Source of the DNA: Aquirhabdus sp.
GTDB lineage: Bacteria; Pseudomonadota; Gammaproteobacteria; Pseudomonadales; Moraxellaceae
Assembly: GCA_030150595.1 (NCBI GenBank)
Contig: JASLFQ010000101.1
Location: 1-15,886, forward strand
Reading direction: 5' to 3'
Length of the DNA: 15,886 bases
Made by a program: the position numbers and the translations under genes. The number at the start of each line of letters is the position of its first letter. Positions within the stretch are counted from its first letter, which is position 1. Under the pieces are notes generated by a model. That model was not told the DNA's origin. It worked only from the letters and a program-made list of their open reading frames with translations, and did not search any database. Shown piece by piece: positions 7,923 through 15,600 of this stretch.

Positions 7923-9119
7923 TCAACCAGCCTCACCCATCACACAATAATACTCAATCAACTGTTTCAAATACCTAACCATCGGCTCGATATTAGCAAT
8001 CGGAATATATTCATCAGGTTGATGCGCTTGCTCAATTCGACCCGGCCCCAGAATCACCGTATCCATCCCTAACTGACGAAAATAAGGCGCTTCCGTACCA
8101 AACGCCAGCGAACCAGCCGTATCACCCGTCAACTGCTCGATATACTGCACAAATGGCGAATCTGCTGGCGTTTCAGCGGATGGCGCACCCGGCGAAGCTG
8201 GCTCATACAACACCGCCACGCCAAACTTCGGCGCAATATCCGAGATCAACTGACGAATCTCCTCGCGGATTTCCTGCATTTTCATACCAGGCAAAGTACG
8301 CACATCAAATTGAAGTTCACATAACCCACAAATCCGATTCGGATTATCTCCACCGTGAATACAACCGAGATTCAAAGTCGGATAAGGGATTTTAAAAATG
8401 GGCTGATGAATTGCTTTCAAACCTTCGCGATAACGAATCAACCGCGTCATCACTTCATTCATCGCATCAAGGGCATTGCTGCCTAAACTCGGATCACTGG
8501 AATGACCTGAATGACCCGTAATCACAATTCGCTCTAGCATCACGCCTTTATGCAGACGCCCTGGCTTTAAATTCGTTGGCTCACCAATCAAGGCAAAACG
8601 ACCTTTGATACCTGCTCTTTTCGCTGCTTCCACGAGTGCTTTTGCACCAGCCATCGAGGTTTCTTCGTCACACGTCGCAATCACAATCAGCGGAGCTTTG
8701 AATTTAGCATTCGGTAATGCACGCATCGCCTGCAAAATTAGAGCAAAAAAGCCTTTCATGTCGGCAGTGCCAAGCCCATACAAATTGCCATCACGCTCGG
8801 TCAGGGTGAATGGATCGCTTTCCCATAACTCGCCATCATAAGGCACCGTGTCGGTATGACCAGCTAGAACTAAACCGCCAGACAAATCTGATGCGCCATT
8901 CGACAACACCGCAATGAGATTCGCTTTTCCTTCGGCAACAGGCATGATTTCACAGCGAAAACCATAGTCGGTAAACCATGTCGCCAGTAATTCAATAACA
9001 GGAAGATTGGATTGATCTTGTTTCGCGTTCGTGCAGGTCACGCTCGGCTTCGCAACCAATTCCGCAATCATATTGCGTGTTTGGGGATCTAGCCTTGTGT
9101 CAGCGCTTGAGCTTGCCAT
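7923..9119 (-). CDS. argE: Acetylornithine deacetylase (M20 metallopeptidase family)
   Basis: ArgE hydrolyses N-acetyl-L-ornithine to ornithine and acetate in the linear arginine pathway; it is a cytoplasmic dinuclear zinc enzyme. With the start at ATG 9119 the protein has 398 residues. The metal and catalytic motifs are all present: AGHTDTVPYDG (H88, D90), GLGTADMKGF (D120), ATCDEETSMAGA (E152, E153) and GEPTNLKPGRLHKG (E180), with a C-terminal histidine in the AHQPDEY block near 374. The dimerisation insert holds VITGHSGHSS. I chose 9119 because AGGG (9129-9132) lies nine bases upstream; the in-frame ATG at 9128 would sit directly against that site. Related M20 enzymes include DapE and carboxypeptidase G2, but the HKG block after GEPT and the presence of argA nearby favour ArgE. 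Confidence 0.92.
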   Translation of the reverse strand: MASSSADTRLDPQTRNMIAELVAKPSVTCTNAKQDQSNLPVIELLATWFTDYGFRCEIMPVAEGKANLIAVLSNGASDLSGGLVLAGHTDTVPYDGELWESDPFTLTERDGNLYGLGTADMKGFFALILQAMRALPNAKFKAPLIVIATCDEETSMAGAKALVEAAKRAGIKGRFALIGEPTNLKPGRLHKGVMLERIVITGHSGHSSDPSLGSNALDAMNEVMTRLIRYREGLKAIHQPIFKIPYPTLNLGCIHGGDNPNRICGLCELQFDVRTLPGMKMQEIREEIRQLISDIAPKFGVAVLYEPASPGAPSAETPADSPFVQYIEQLTGDTAGSLAFGTEAPYFRQLGMDTVILGPGRIEQAHQPDEYIPIANIEPMVRYLKQLIEYYCVMGEAG

Positions 9120-9249
9120 GATCGTCATCCCTACTTATAAAATTCGCTTGAACATGCACCATGATCGGAATCTCTTAAACATGTCTTTCGCCCAGCTTAA
9201 CCTAGCACTTCATCGCATGAAAGACTAAAATGATCGACATCACATCTTA

Positions 9250-9278
9250 TTGATCGGTTTATCGCCGTCCTCAATACC
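9250..9278 (+). promoter_or_regulatory. Weak candidate promoter for yggX
   Basis: TTGATC (9250-9255, four of six -35 bases) is 17 bases from AATACC (9273-9278, three of six -10 bases), 27 bases before the yggX ATG. The -10 element is poor. It is the best pair seen between the divergent argE and yggX starts. Confidence 0.22.
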
Positions 9279-9305
9279 ATCCAGAAAGTAAATCAGGAAA
9301 AGCTC

Positions 9306-9569
9306 ATGCGCACTGTTTTTTGTCGTAAATATCAACAAGAGCTTGAAGGCTTAGACTTCGCACCATTTCCAGGTGCAAAAGGTCAAGACATCTTTGAAAA
9401 CGTATCAAAAAAAGCATGGCAAGAATGGATGCAACATCAAACATTATTGATTAACGAAAACCGCCTCAATGTCATGCAACCCGAATCTAAAGTATTCCTT
9501 GATGAACAACGCACCAAGTTCCTGACTAATCAAGATTACGAACGTCCAGTCGGCTGGAAGCCTGCTTAA
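9306..9569 (+). CDS. yggX: Fe(2+)-trafficking protein YggX
   Basis: YggX is a small cytoplasmic protein linked to iron handling and to protecting iron-sulfur clusters from oxidative damage. The 87-residue product matches the family along its whole length: [10 protein letters not shown] at the N-terminus with the conserved Cys6, then [36 protein letters not shown] and a C-terminal block ending RPVGWKPA. E. coli YggX has 91 residues. The start is supported by AGGA seven bases upstream. It is divergent from argE and appears to be a single-gene unit. A structured repeat begins four bases after its stop. Confidence 0.95.
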   Translation: MRTVFCRKYQQELEGLDFAPFPGAKGQDIFENVSKKAWQEWMQHQTLLINENRLNVMQPESKVFLDEQRTKFLTNQDYERPVGWKPA

Positions 9570-9573
9570 CATC

Positions 9574-9683
9574 GCTTTGAAGTCTTCCCCATGAGGGGGA
9601 AGATTTAGATGGGGGTGCTTTTGATGTTAGTGAGAAAATCAGAACCATCCCCATCCCGACCTTCCCCTTGAAGGGGAAGGAGT
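9574..9683. repeat. Structured repeat, copy C (diverged), downstream of yggX
   Basis: This copy lies in the plus orientation, opposite to copies A and B, and starts GCTTTGAAGTC four bases after the yggX stop. It keeps the order of three hairpins: CTTCCCC-ATGA-GGGGGAAG (9584-9602), a central 18-base stem (9608-9625 with 9639-9656, one mismatch) and CCTTCCCCTT-G-AAGGGGAAGG (9660-9680). The sequence differs from A and B at many places, but changes in the first stem are paired: T-A in A and B becomes C-G here. That is what selection for a folded form would produce. Confidence 0.68.
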
Positions 9684-9700
9684 AATAGCGATTACCAATA

Positions 9701-9738
9701 AAAAATCCATTCTCGGCTCACACGAAGAATGGATTTTT
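9701..9738. terminator. Bidirectional rho-independent terminator between yggX and phoU
   Basis: AAAAATCCATTCT (9701-9713) and AGAATGGATTTTT (9726-9738) form a perfect 13-base stem with a 12-base loop. The A-rich left arm and T-rich right arm give a U tract in either direction. It stands 18 bases beyond the phoU stop, so it probably ends the pst-phoU transcript and also yggX. Confidence 0.82.
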
Positions 9739-9756
9739 TATTTCAGTTTTGAAAAA

Positions 9757-10479
9757 TTATTTATTCAAAACCTTCTTCTCGACTTCATCAAAACTGGTAT
9801 GGCGCACATCAGCACCCTTGACCATATAAATCACTTGTTCTGCGATATTACGCGAATGATCGCCAATACGTTCGAGTGAGCGCAATACCCACAAGACATT
9901 GATCATACGACTAATATAACGTGGATCTTCCATCATATATGTCATCAGTGTACGTGTCGCAGTTTGATATTCACGATCCACTTCGGCATCGGCTTGCAAT
10001 ACATGTAATGCTTTTTCAACATCCAAACGTGCAAAAGAATCCAACGCTTCACGAATCATCAAACGCACTTGATTACCAATGTGACGTGTCTCGGTATAAC
10101 CGCGTGGTGACTCGCCTTCTTCACTGGCAGTTTGTGCCAAACGTGCAATCTTTGCCGCTTCATCACCGATGCGTTCAAGGTCAGTGTTTGCCTTACTGAT
10201 CGCAATGACCATACGCAAATCACTGGCAGCAGGTTGACGACGTGCCAAAATCTGAACCAAATTAGAGTCAATTTCAGACTCCATATCATTTACTTTGGTA
10301 TCCGTTGCCTGCACTTTAGTCGCCAATACTGGATCAGTATCCAGCAGCGCATGCATTGCGTCTGCAACTTGTGACTCAACCAAACCACCCATTGCCAAAA
10401 ACTGGGCGTGCACTTTGCCCAAGTCTTCATTAAACACACTTGAAATGTGATGTCCAAAATCTTCTTTTGTTGCGACCAT
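9757..10479 (-). CDS. phoU: Phosphate signalling complex regulator PhoU
   Basis: PhoU links the Pst transporter to the PhoR/PhoB two-component system and keeps the Pho response off when phosphate is plentiful; it is cytoplasmic and peripheral to the membrane. The 240-residue product has two three-helix bundles, each with the metal-binding-type motif: DLERIGDEAAKIARLA near residues 98-113 and SLERIGDHSRNIAEQV near 201-216. The E. coli protein has 241 residues. I place the start at ATG 10479 because GAGGGG lies nine bases upstream; an in-frame TTG at 10485 is too close to that site. It is last in the pst cluster, 75 bases after pstB, and is followed by a strong terminator. Confidence 0.95.
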   Translation of the reverse strand: MVATKEDFGHHISSVFNEDLGKVHAQFLAMGGLVESQVADAMHALLDTDPVLATKVQATDTKVNDMESEIDSNLVQILARRQPAASDLRMVIAISKANTDLERIGDEAAKIARLAQTASEEGESPRGYTETRHIGNQVRLMIREALDSFARLDVEKALHVLQADAEVDREYQTATRTLMTYMMEDPRYISRMINVLWVLRSLERIGDHSRNIAEQVIYMVKGADVRHTSFDEVEKKVLNK

Positions 10480-10554
10480 GACCAATTTCCCCTCGATACG
10501 GTACTAAAATAATTTTATTCCGAAGTTCAGCCTAACCATCGTTAAGCAAAAACC

Positions 10555-11478
10555 TTAACCGTAACGACCTGTAATATAGTCTTCAGTTTGTTTCTGAGTT
10601 GGATTGGTGAACAACGTATTGGTATCGGTATGTTCAACAACTTTACCCAAATACATAAACGCGGTGTAGTCAGAAACACGCGCCGCTTGCTGCATGTTAT
10701 GCGTCACAATCAGAATCGTAAAACGTTCTTTTAGCTCATGAATGAGTTCTTCAACTTTTAAGGTTGAAATTGGATCAAGTGCCGAACATGGTTCATCAAG
10801 CAGCAATACTTCAGGCTCAATCGCGATCGAACGTGCAATCACCAGACGTTGTTGCTGACCACCAGATAGACCAAGCGCAGAATCATGCAGACGATCTTTC
10901 ACCTCATCCCAAAGTGCAGCACCTTTCAATGAGTTCTCAACAACTTCATCCAAAATGCTTTTCTTGTTAATACCTTGCAAACGCAAGCCATAACACACAT
11001 TTTCATAGATTGATTTTGGGAATGGATTGGCTTTTTGAAACACCATACCGACACGACGACGGAGGCTAGTCACATCAACGCTTTGATCAAAAATATTCTG
11101 ATTATTCAGAACAATCTGCCCGTCAATATGACAGCCTTCAATCAAATCATTCATGCGATTAAACGTACGCAATAATGTCGATTTACCACAGCCAGACGGT
11201 CCAATAAACGCCGTGACGCGCTTACGTGGAACAACGAGATTCACATCGAACAATGCCTGTTTTTTGCCGTAATACAGATTGAGGTTTTTGGTTTCGACCT
11301 CAATTTCTTCAGGTGTATAACTGGTCAAAATACGACTCGTTTCATGATCCAAAACGCTGGTGCGGAAGGAAGCACGTGTACTTTCAGCAGCGTTTGTTGA
11401 TGTGTCTTGAGGCTGTGTATTGGTCGTCATCTTGGTGTGCCTATCAGTTGTTATCTCGTTCATCGTAATACTACCCAT
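10555..11478 (-). CDS. pstB: Phosphate ABC transporter ATP-binding protein
   Basis: PstB hydrolyses ATP to drive phosphate import through PstC and PstA. Numbered from ATG 11478 (307 residues), it has Walker [10 protein letters not shown] (93-101), the Q-loop glutamine Q148, the signature LSGGQQQRL (204-212), Walker B EVLLLDEP (223-230) and the switch histidine in [10 protein letters not shown]. coli PstB has 257 residues; the extra N-terminal 50 or so are rich in Thr, Ser and Asn and look disordered. The true start is uncertain: ATGs at 11478, 11463 and 11430 are in frame, none with a strong ribosome site, and 11430 has an AGG nine bases upstream. A possible promoter covers the 11478 ATG, which slightly favours 11430. 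It is 115 bases from pstA, an unusually wide gap. Confidence 0.95.
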   Translation of the reverse strand: MGSITMNEITTDRHTKMTTNTQPQDTSTNAAESTRASFRTSVLDHETSRILTSYTPEEIEVETKNLNLYYGKKQALFDVNLVVPRKRVTAFIGPSGCGKSTLLRTFNRMNDLIEGCHIDGQIVLNNQNIFDQSVDVTSLRRRVGMVFQKANPFPKSIYENVCYGLRLQGINKKSILDEVVENSLKGAALWDEVKDRLHDSALGLSGGQQQRLVIARSIAIEPEVLLLDEPCSALDPISTLKVEELIHELKERFTILIVTHNMQQAARVSDYTAFMYLGKVVEHTDTNTLFTNPTQKQTEDYITGRYG

Positions 11479-11504
11479 ATAAGTTGTCGATAGGAAATCA
11501 GCAA
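11476..11504 (-). promoter_or_regulatory. Possible internal promoter before pstB
   Basis: Reading the minus strand, TTGCTG (11504-11499, three of six) is 17 bases from TATATG (11481-11476, four of six). It lies in the 115-base gap between pstA and pstB, just after a small 5-base hairpin (GCTCA/TGAGC, 11561-11573) followed by TTTT. Together these could give pstB-phoU partly separate expression. The elements are weak. Confidence 0.22.
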
Positions 11505-11593
11505 ACCACTATCTCTTAAGAACCGCAGCGACTTACATCCATCTGCTCGTTCTTTCAAAAGCTCAACATGAGCCTATATGTTCGTTTAACTTG

Positions 11594-12457
11594 CTATTTC
11601 TCAACACTATTTCTAGCAAAAACTAAGCGAGCAGCTAAATTAATAATCACTACATATAGTGAAATCAGCGCCGCGCCAGCCCAAGCCAAACTAATCCAAC
11701 CACTATCCGCACTCATGGCGAATTGGAAAATGGTGTTCGGTAAGTTGGCAATCGGTTGGTTCAGATCAAGTGAATAGTTCGGACTGTTCAACGCTGTAAA
11801 TAGAAGCGGCGCGGTTTCACCACTAATCCGCGCAAGCGCCAGTAGTATTCCTGTGATAATCCCATTCTTTGCGGCAGGAAGACAGATCTTGAGAATCGCC
11901 TGACGCTTGGAAGAGCCAAGTGCTAGTGAGCCTTCACGCATCACATCAGGAACCAAGAGCAGCATATTTTCTGTGGTTCGTACCATCACAGGAACCGCAA
12001 TGATCGCCAGCGATACCACACCAGCCCATCCAGAGAAGTGCTGCATTGGAATAACCATGATGATGTAAACGAACAAGCCAATCACGATGGATGGTGCAGA
12101 AAGCAAAATGTCATTCACAAAACGAATCAATGAAGCCAGTTTGCCTTCACGGCCATATTCCGCGAGATATACACCCGTCAAAATACCCACTGGTGCAGCA
12201 ATCACCATCGCTACGCCAACCATCAATAAGCTACCCACGATTGCATTCAGCAAACCGCCTTCAGCTTGCGGTGGTGGTGTAATCTGTGTAATCAATGCCC
12301 AATTAAAGGATCCTAAACCGCGTTCAATCACAGTAAAAAGAATCCAAAATGGCAAAGCCATACCGAGAAATGAAATCACTGTCGCGAGCGTTAGAATCAC
12401 GCGGTTTTTCAGTTTTCTCTTAAAACTAAAGAATGGTGTCATCGTATAAGTGGTCAT
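11594..12457 (-). CDS. pstA: Phosphate ABC transporter permease PstA
   Basis: PstA forms half of the inner-membrane channel of the Pst phosphate importer. The 287-residue product has about six hydrophobic segments, the first near residues 17-40. The cytoplasmic coupling loop of ABC permeases (EAA-like) is seen near 167-200 as VPDVMREGSLALGSSKRQAILKICLPAA, with ARISGETAPLLFTA after it, a pattern typical of PstA. The ATG overlaps the pstC stop as ATGA, and AGGTG stands eight bases upstream within pstC, so PstC and PstA are probably made in equal amounts. Length agrees with the family (about 280-300). Confidence 0.95.
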   Translation of the reverse strand: MTTYTMTPFFSFKRKLKNRVILTLATVISFLGMALPFWILFTVIERGLGSFNWALITQITPPPQAEGGLLNAIVGSLLMVGVAMVIAAPVGILTGVYLAEYGREGKLASLIRFVNDILLSAPSIVIGLFVYIIMVIPMQHFSGWAGVVSLAIIAVPVMVRTTENMLLLVPDVMREGSLALGSSKRQAILKICLPAAKNGIITGILLALARISGETAPLLFTALNSPNYSLDLNQPIANLPNTIFQFAMSADSGWISLAWAGAALISLYVVIINLAARLVFARNSVEK

Positions 12458-13410
12458 GCTTTTTTCACCTGATGAGTCAATACGCGAGCAATCGCAAGCA
12501 CAACAAATGCAATCACAAAAAGAATGAGACCGAGTGCAAGCAGTGCAGACATGTGCATGTCTTTAGCTTCTGCAAACTCATTCGCAATCACCGAAGCAAT
12601 ACTGTTGCCTGAATCAAACAGACCGATACTGATGTTATTCACATTACCAATCATAAAGGTTACCGCCATAGTCTCGCCGAGTGCACGACCTAGACCCAAC
12701 ATAATGCCACCCATCAATGCAACCTTAGTATGCGGCAACACGATATCCCACATCACTTCCCAGCGATTGGCACCGAGTCCATAACCGCCTTCTTTCAATG
12801 TTTTTGGAACAACTTCAAAGACTTCACGCATCACAGCAGTAATAAATGGTGTCACCATAATGGCCAAAATCAATGCTGCAGGTAAATAACCAATCCCAAT
12901 TGGCGGGCCTGAAAAAATATCTTTCAACAACCAAACATGGCTAAACATTGTCGTTAATGCAGGTTGAACATGATCGGAAAGAATCGGCGCAAGGACAAAC
13001 AATCCCCACATGCCATAGATAATACTTGGAATACCCGCAAGCAACTCAATCACCGAATTCAAGAATGTCCGAAAACGATAAGGGCATAACTCAGTGAGAA
13101 AAAATGCGATGAAGAAACTCACTGGCACAGCCAAAATCAGTGCAATAAACGAAGTCACCACCGTGCCATAAACCGCTGGCAAAACACTATAGTGATCCGT
13201 CACAGGATCCCACTCTTTGCCTACAAAAAAGCTCAATCCTAATTGCTTAAATACAGGTAACGAGCCATCAACCAACGTCAGAATAATCGCACCGAGTACG
13301 ATCAAAACCAATAAAGCGATTCCAAGCACAAACACTCGAAATCTTGCATTACGGCCATTTTCGACCTGTAAAATACGCGCAGCTGATGCGACCTGTGAAT
13401 TTATCATCAT
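12454..13410 (-). CDS. pstC: Phosphate ABC transporter permease PstC
   Basis: PstC is the partner of PstA in the membrane channel for phosphate. The 318-residue product starts with a short cytoplasmic stretch, then a strong hydrophobic segment near residues 27-50 and about five more. Family blocks include SVIELLAGIPSIIYGMWGLF (about 111-130) and the coupling loop PKTLKEGGYGLGANRWEVMW, followed by LGRALGETMAVTFMIGN. Two adjacent ATGs (13410 and 13407) are possible; a purine-rich GAAAGAAG precedes them. The gene overlaps pstA by four bases and is 198 bases downstream of pstS. Confidence 0.95.
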   Translation of the reverse strand: MMINSQVASAARILQVENGRNARFRVFVLGIALLVLIVLGAIILTLVDGSLPVFKQLGLSFFVGKEWDPVTDHYSVLPAVYGTVVTSFIALILAVPVSFFIAFFLTELCPYRFRTFLNSVIELLAGIPSIIYGMWGLFVLAPILSDHVQPALTTMFSHVWLLKDIFSGPPIGIGYLPAALILAIMVTPFITAVMREVFEVVPKTLKEGGYGLGANRWEVMWDIVLPHTKVALMGGIMLGLGRALGETMAVTFMIGNVNNISIGLFDSGNSIASVIANEFAEAKDMHMSALLALGLILFVIAFVVLAIARVLTHQVKKA

Positions 13411-13522
13411 CTTCTTTCTAATCCGAGTTGCAAATCTAATGGACGGTTTATAAGCAATCTCACGAATCGCCTATCGTTGACCTTCTTCTTTTTAGATTTA
13501 TGCTTAAGAAAATAATCACTTT

Positions 13523-13566
13523 GAATGAAACAAGAGCCACATACGGATATATGACTCTTTCATTTC
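13523..13566 (-). terminator. Imperfect hairpin between pstS and pstC, possible attenuator
   Basis: In the minus-strand transcript, GAAATGAAAGAG pairs with CTCTTGTTTCATTC, with a two-base bulge, around a central ATAT/GTAT region. It lies about 43 bases after the pstS stop. It has no downstream U run, so it is unlikely to be a full terminator. Hairpins here in other pst operons allow pstS to be made in excess over the permeases, by partial termination or by protecting the upstream mRNA. The rest of the 198-base gap shows no good promoter. Confidence 0.4.
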
Positions 13567-13608
13567 AAATTATAACATAAGACCCAGTAATCCCCGATTG
13601 ACGGCGAA

Positions 13609-14646
13609 TTACCAGATTGACTTGCCAGTTGCAGTTTCTTTTACATCAGTTTTCCAAGAAGCTTCGATCAACTTAGCTACGTTTGCTGGAATTGGAACAT
13701 AGTCCAACTGTGCTGCTTGTGGTGCACCGTTTTTGAAAGTCCAATCAAAGAATTTGAATACTTCTTTGGTTGATGCTGGTTTGTCAGCTTTCTTTTGCAA
13801 CAGAACAAACGTTGCGCCAGTGATTGGCCAGCTGGTTTTGCCTGGCTCATTGGTCAACACTTCACCAAACGCTGGTGCTTTAGACCATTCTGCAAACGAA
13901 GCTGCTGCTTGGAATGTTTTGTCATCTGGTAGAACATATTCGCCATCACGGTTTTGCAATTGTGTGTAGGTCAATTTGTTTTGTTTTGCGTATGCATATT
14001 CAACATAACCAATCGCACCGTTGATACGTTGCACATAAGACGCTACGCCAGCATTACCTTTACCAGCAACACCTTCTGGCCATTGAACAACAGTATCGCT
14101 ACCGACTTTAGTTTTCCACTCAGCATTCACTTTAGACAAGTAATTTGTGAAAATGAAGGTTGTACATGAACCGTCTGCACGGCGCACAACAGTGATGTTT
14201 TCATCAACATCTTTCAGGCTTGGGTTCAGTGCAACCAGCGCTGGATCATTCCATTGCTTGATTTTACCCAAATAAATGTCACCCAAGAGTGCGCCAGTCA
14301 ATTTCAGTTGACCTGATGCAATACCTTTAAGATTCAAAACTGGCACAATACCACCCATGGTTGCTGGGAACTGCATCAAGCCTTTTGCATCAAGATCGGC
14401 GGGTGCCAATGGCTTGTCAGATGCACCGAAATCAACTGTTTTTTCTGAAATTTGTTTAATACCAGCGCCTGAACCGATTGATTGGTAGTTCAAACCTGTA
14501 CCTGTTTTTGCTTTGTATGCATCAGCCCATTTTGCAAAAATAGGAAATGCAAAAGAAGAACCTGCACCTGTAATATCCGCTGCGTAAACTGTCCCAACAC
14601 TTGCAGCAGACAACATGATCGACAACATTAAAGAATTGATACGCAT
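13609..14646 (-). CDS. pstS: Periplasmic phosphate-binding protein PstS
   Basis: PstS captures inorganic phosphate in the periplasm and hands it to PstC/PstA. The 345-residue precursor has a Sec signal peptide with probable cleavage after VYA at residue 22; there is no lipobox, so the mature protein is soluble. Phosphate-contact blocks are seen in order: GAGSSFAFPIF (27-37), SIGSGAG (56-62), VDFGASDKPL (71-80) and VVRRADGSCTTFIFTNYL (153-170). In E. coli the last block is RADGSGTSF, where the second glycine donates a backbone hydrogen bond to phosphate; here that position is Cys161, the only cysteine in the mature chain. GAGG eight bases before the ATG supports the start. It is first in the pst operon and has a Pho-box promoter. 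Confidence 0.96.
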   Translation of the reverse strand: MRINSLMLSIMLSAASVGTVYAADITGAGSSFAFPIFAKWADAYKAKTGTGLNYQSIGSGAGIKQISEKTVDFGASDKPLAPADLDAKGLMQFPATMGGIVPVLNLKGIASGQLKLTGALLGDIYLGKIKQWNDPALVALNPSLKDVDENITVVRRADGSCTTFIFTNYLSKVNAEWKTKVGSDTVVQWPEGVAGKGNAGVASYVQRINGAIGYVEYAYAKQNKLTYTQLQNRDGEYVLPDDKTFQAAASFAEWSKAPAFGEVLTNEPGKTSWPITGATFVLLQKKADKPASTKEVFKFFDWTFKNGAPQAAQLDYVPIPANVAKLIEASWKTDVKETATGKSIW

Positions 14647-14706
14647 TGACGTGACCTCAAAAGGAACAAACTAATGTATAAATGACAAATTATGTGAACG
14701 GGTTCT

Positions 14707-14740
14707 ATTAAACGCTATCTTTATGAAACTTTTATGACAA
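14707..14740 (-). promoter_or_regulatory. Pho box and -10 element of pstS (predicted PhoB-activated promoter)
   Basis: On the minus strand TTGTCATAAA-AGTTTCAT (14740-14723) matches the Pho-box consensus, two CTGTCAT-type repeats 11 bases apart, at 14 of 18 positions. Ten bases further is a -10-like TTTAAT (14712-14707, five of six). In known PhoB promoters the box replaces the -35 element at this spacing. Transcription would begin near 14700, giving a leader of about 54 bases before the pstS ATG. Confidence 0.78.
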
Positions 14741-15015
14741 ACATCACCCAACCCTGTAATAAATGTGTCACATGACGACATCTTCATGAAACCTAACTTG
14801 TGCACCTAACACGCAATACTTCAAGCGGTCAATCTAATAATCTTATTGGATTACATTGATTTACAGAAATATCAACTGCCTTTCAGCTATGCTTTACTCA
14901 GTATCATAATCAAAGCATTGATATTGTTTTTACCACTCTCAAATGTGAAGAAATTGTGCAAAAAGTATGTAGAAAATGTGCAGAAACACTTCCACCATGC
15001 AAGGAACAATATAAG
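14741..15015. other. Intergenic region upstream of the M23 peptidase gene
   Basis: This stretch lies between the Pho box and the preferred start of the peptidase gene, within a 369-base gap between divergent genes. A -10-like CATAAT (14905-14910) with a poor -35 (TTCAGC, 14882-14887) is the best promoter candidate for the plus-strand genes. A GTCACATGAC palindrome occurs at 14767-14776. A frame open from GTG 14956 leads into the peptidase and is discussed with it. Nothing else was supported. Confidence 0.4.
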
Positions 15016-15555
15016 GTGATTTTACACGCGCAACGTGGTTACATATTAGTCATTATGTTAGGGCTACTCGCAGGTTGTACATCCAGTCCAACACAGAAGC
15101 CGCATCCAATAGGTAACTTACATTCACCTTATTATCAACAGTTAGAACAAACGCCATTACCCAAACATTTACCGATTCCAGTAGAAGGTGTTTCGCCTGA
15201 ACAATTGACGGATACTTGGGGAAATGCACGGAGTCATGGGCGTGTGCATCTAGGCATTGATATTATGGCACCACGTGGCACGCCAATCCTGAGTGCGACT
15301 GACGGCATTGTCATGAAAATCGGCACTGGTGGTGCAGGTGGAAATGCAATTACCATACTAAGCTATGCGCTAAGCCAACATTATTATGCGCATATGGATC
15401 GCTTTGGAACGTTCAAAGTGGGTGACAGGGTTAAAGTCGGTGATATTTTAGGCTATGTTGGGAAAACAGGTGATGCCACTGCATATCATCTCCATTACGG
15501 TATTTACCTTTATCCAAATCGAGTCGCAACGAACCCTTACCCTTACTTACGTTAA
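15016..15555 (+). CDS. M23 (LytM-type) peptidase lipoprotein
   Basis: Proteins of this type cut peptidoglycan cross-bridges or stems. Starting from GTG 15016 (179 residues), the product has a short lipoprotein signal peptide ending in the lipobox LLAGC (Cys21), so it is probably anchored in the outer membrane facing the periplasm. A proline-rich linker (25-60) leads to the M23 domain (about 65-175). All zinc and catalytic residues are present: H78 and D82 in HLGID, H126 in YYAHMD, and H158/H160 in HLHYG. It should therefore be an active metalloenzyme, unlike degenerate EnvC or NlpD activators. I chose this GTG because AAGGA sits ten bases upstream and it gives a normal signal peptide; an upstream in-frame GTG at 14956 would add 20 residues with three cysteines ahead of the signal. 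It is divergent from pstS. Confidence 0.88.
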   Translation: MILHAQRGYILVIMLGLLAGCTSSPTQKPHPIGNLHSPYYQQLEQTPLPKHLPIPVEGVSPEQLTDTWGNARSHGRVHLGIDIMAPRGTPILSATDGIVMKIGTGGAGGNAITILSYALSQHYYAHMDRFGTFKVGDRVKVGDILGYVGKTGDATAYHLHYGIYLYPNRVATNPYPYLR

Positions 15556-15600
15556 AACCCTTATTTACCTTAAAATTTAGCGAATGATTGAGAATAAATT

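Noticed and set aside
5593-9119. argA, the phosphopantetheinyl transferase gene and argE as an arginine operon.
   Set aside because: The middle gene is on the opposite strand and an inverted repeat separates it from argE; the two arg genes are near each other but must be transcribed separately.
9031-9228. Plus-strand open frame across the argE start and the argE-yggX gap.
   Set aside because: It overlaps the certain N-terminal coding of argE, and its product resembles nothing known.
10480-10485. TTG start that would extend PhoU by two residues.
   Set aside because: The GAGGGG site is only three bases away from it but nine bases from the ATG at 10479.
12087-12449. Plus-strand open frame of 120 codons opposite pstA.
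   Set aside because: pstA is clear on the other strand; the opposite frame has low-complexity sequence and no family match.
14760-14795. Possible second Pho box (TTCATGAAAC and nearby GTCACATGAC).
   Set aside because: Only single half-site resemblance; the two direct repeats 11 bases apart are not present.
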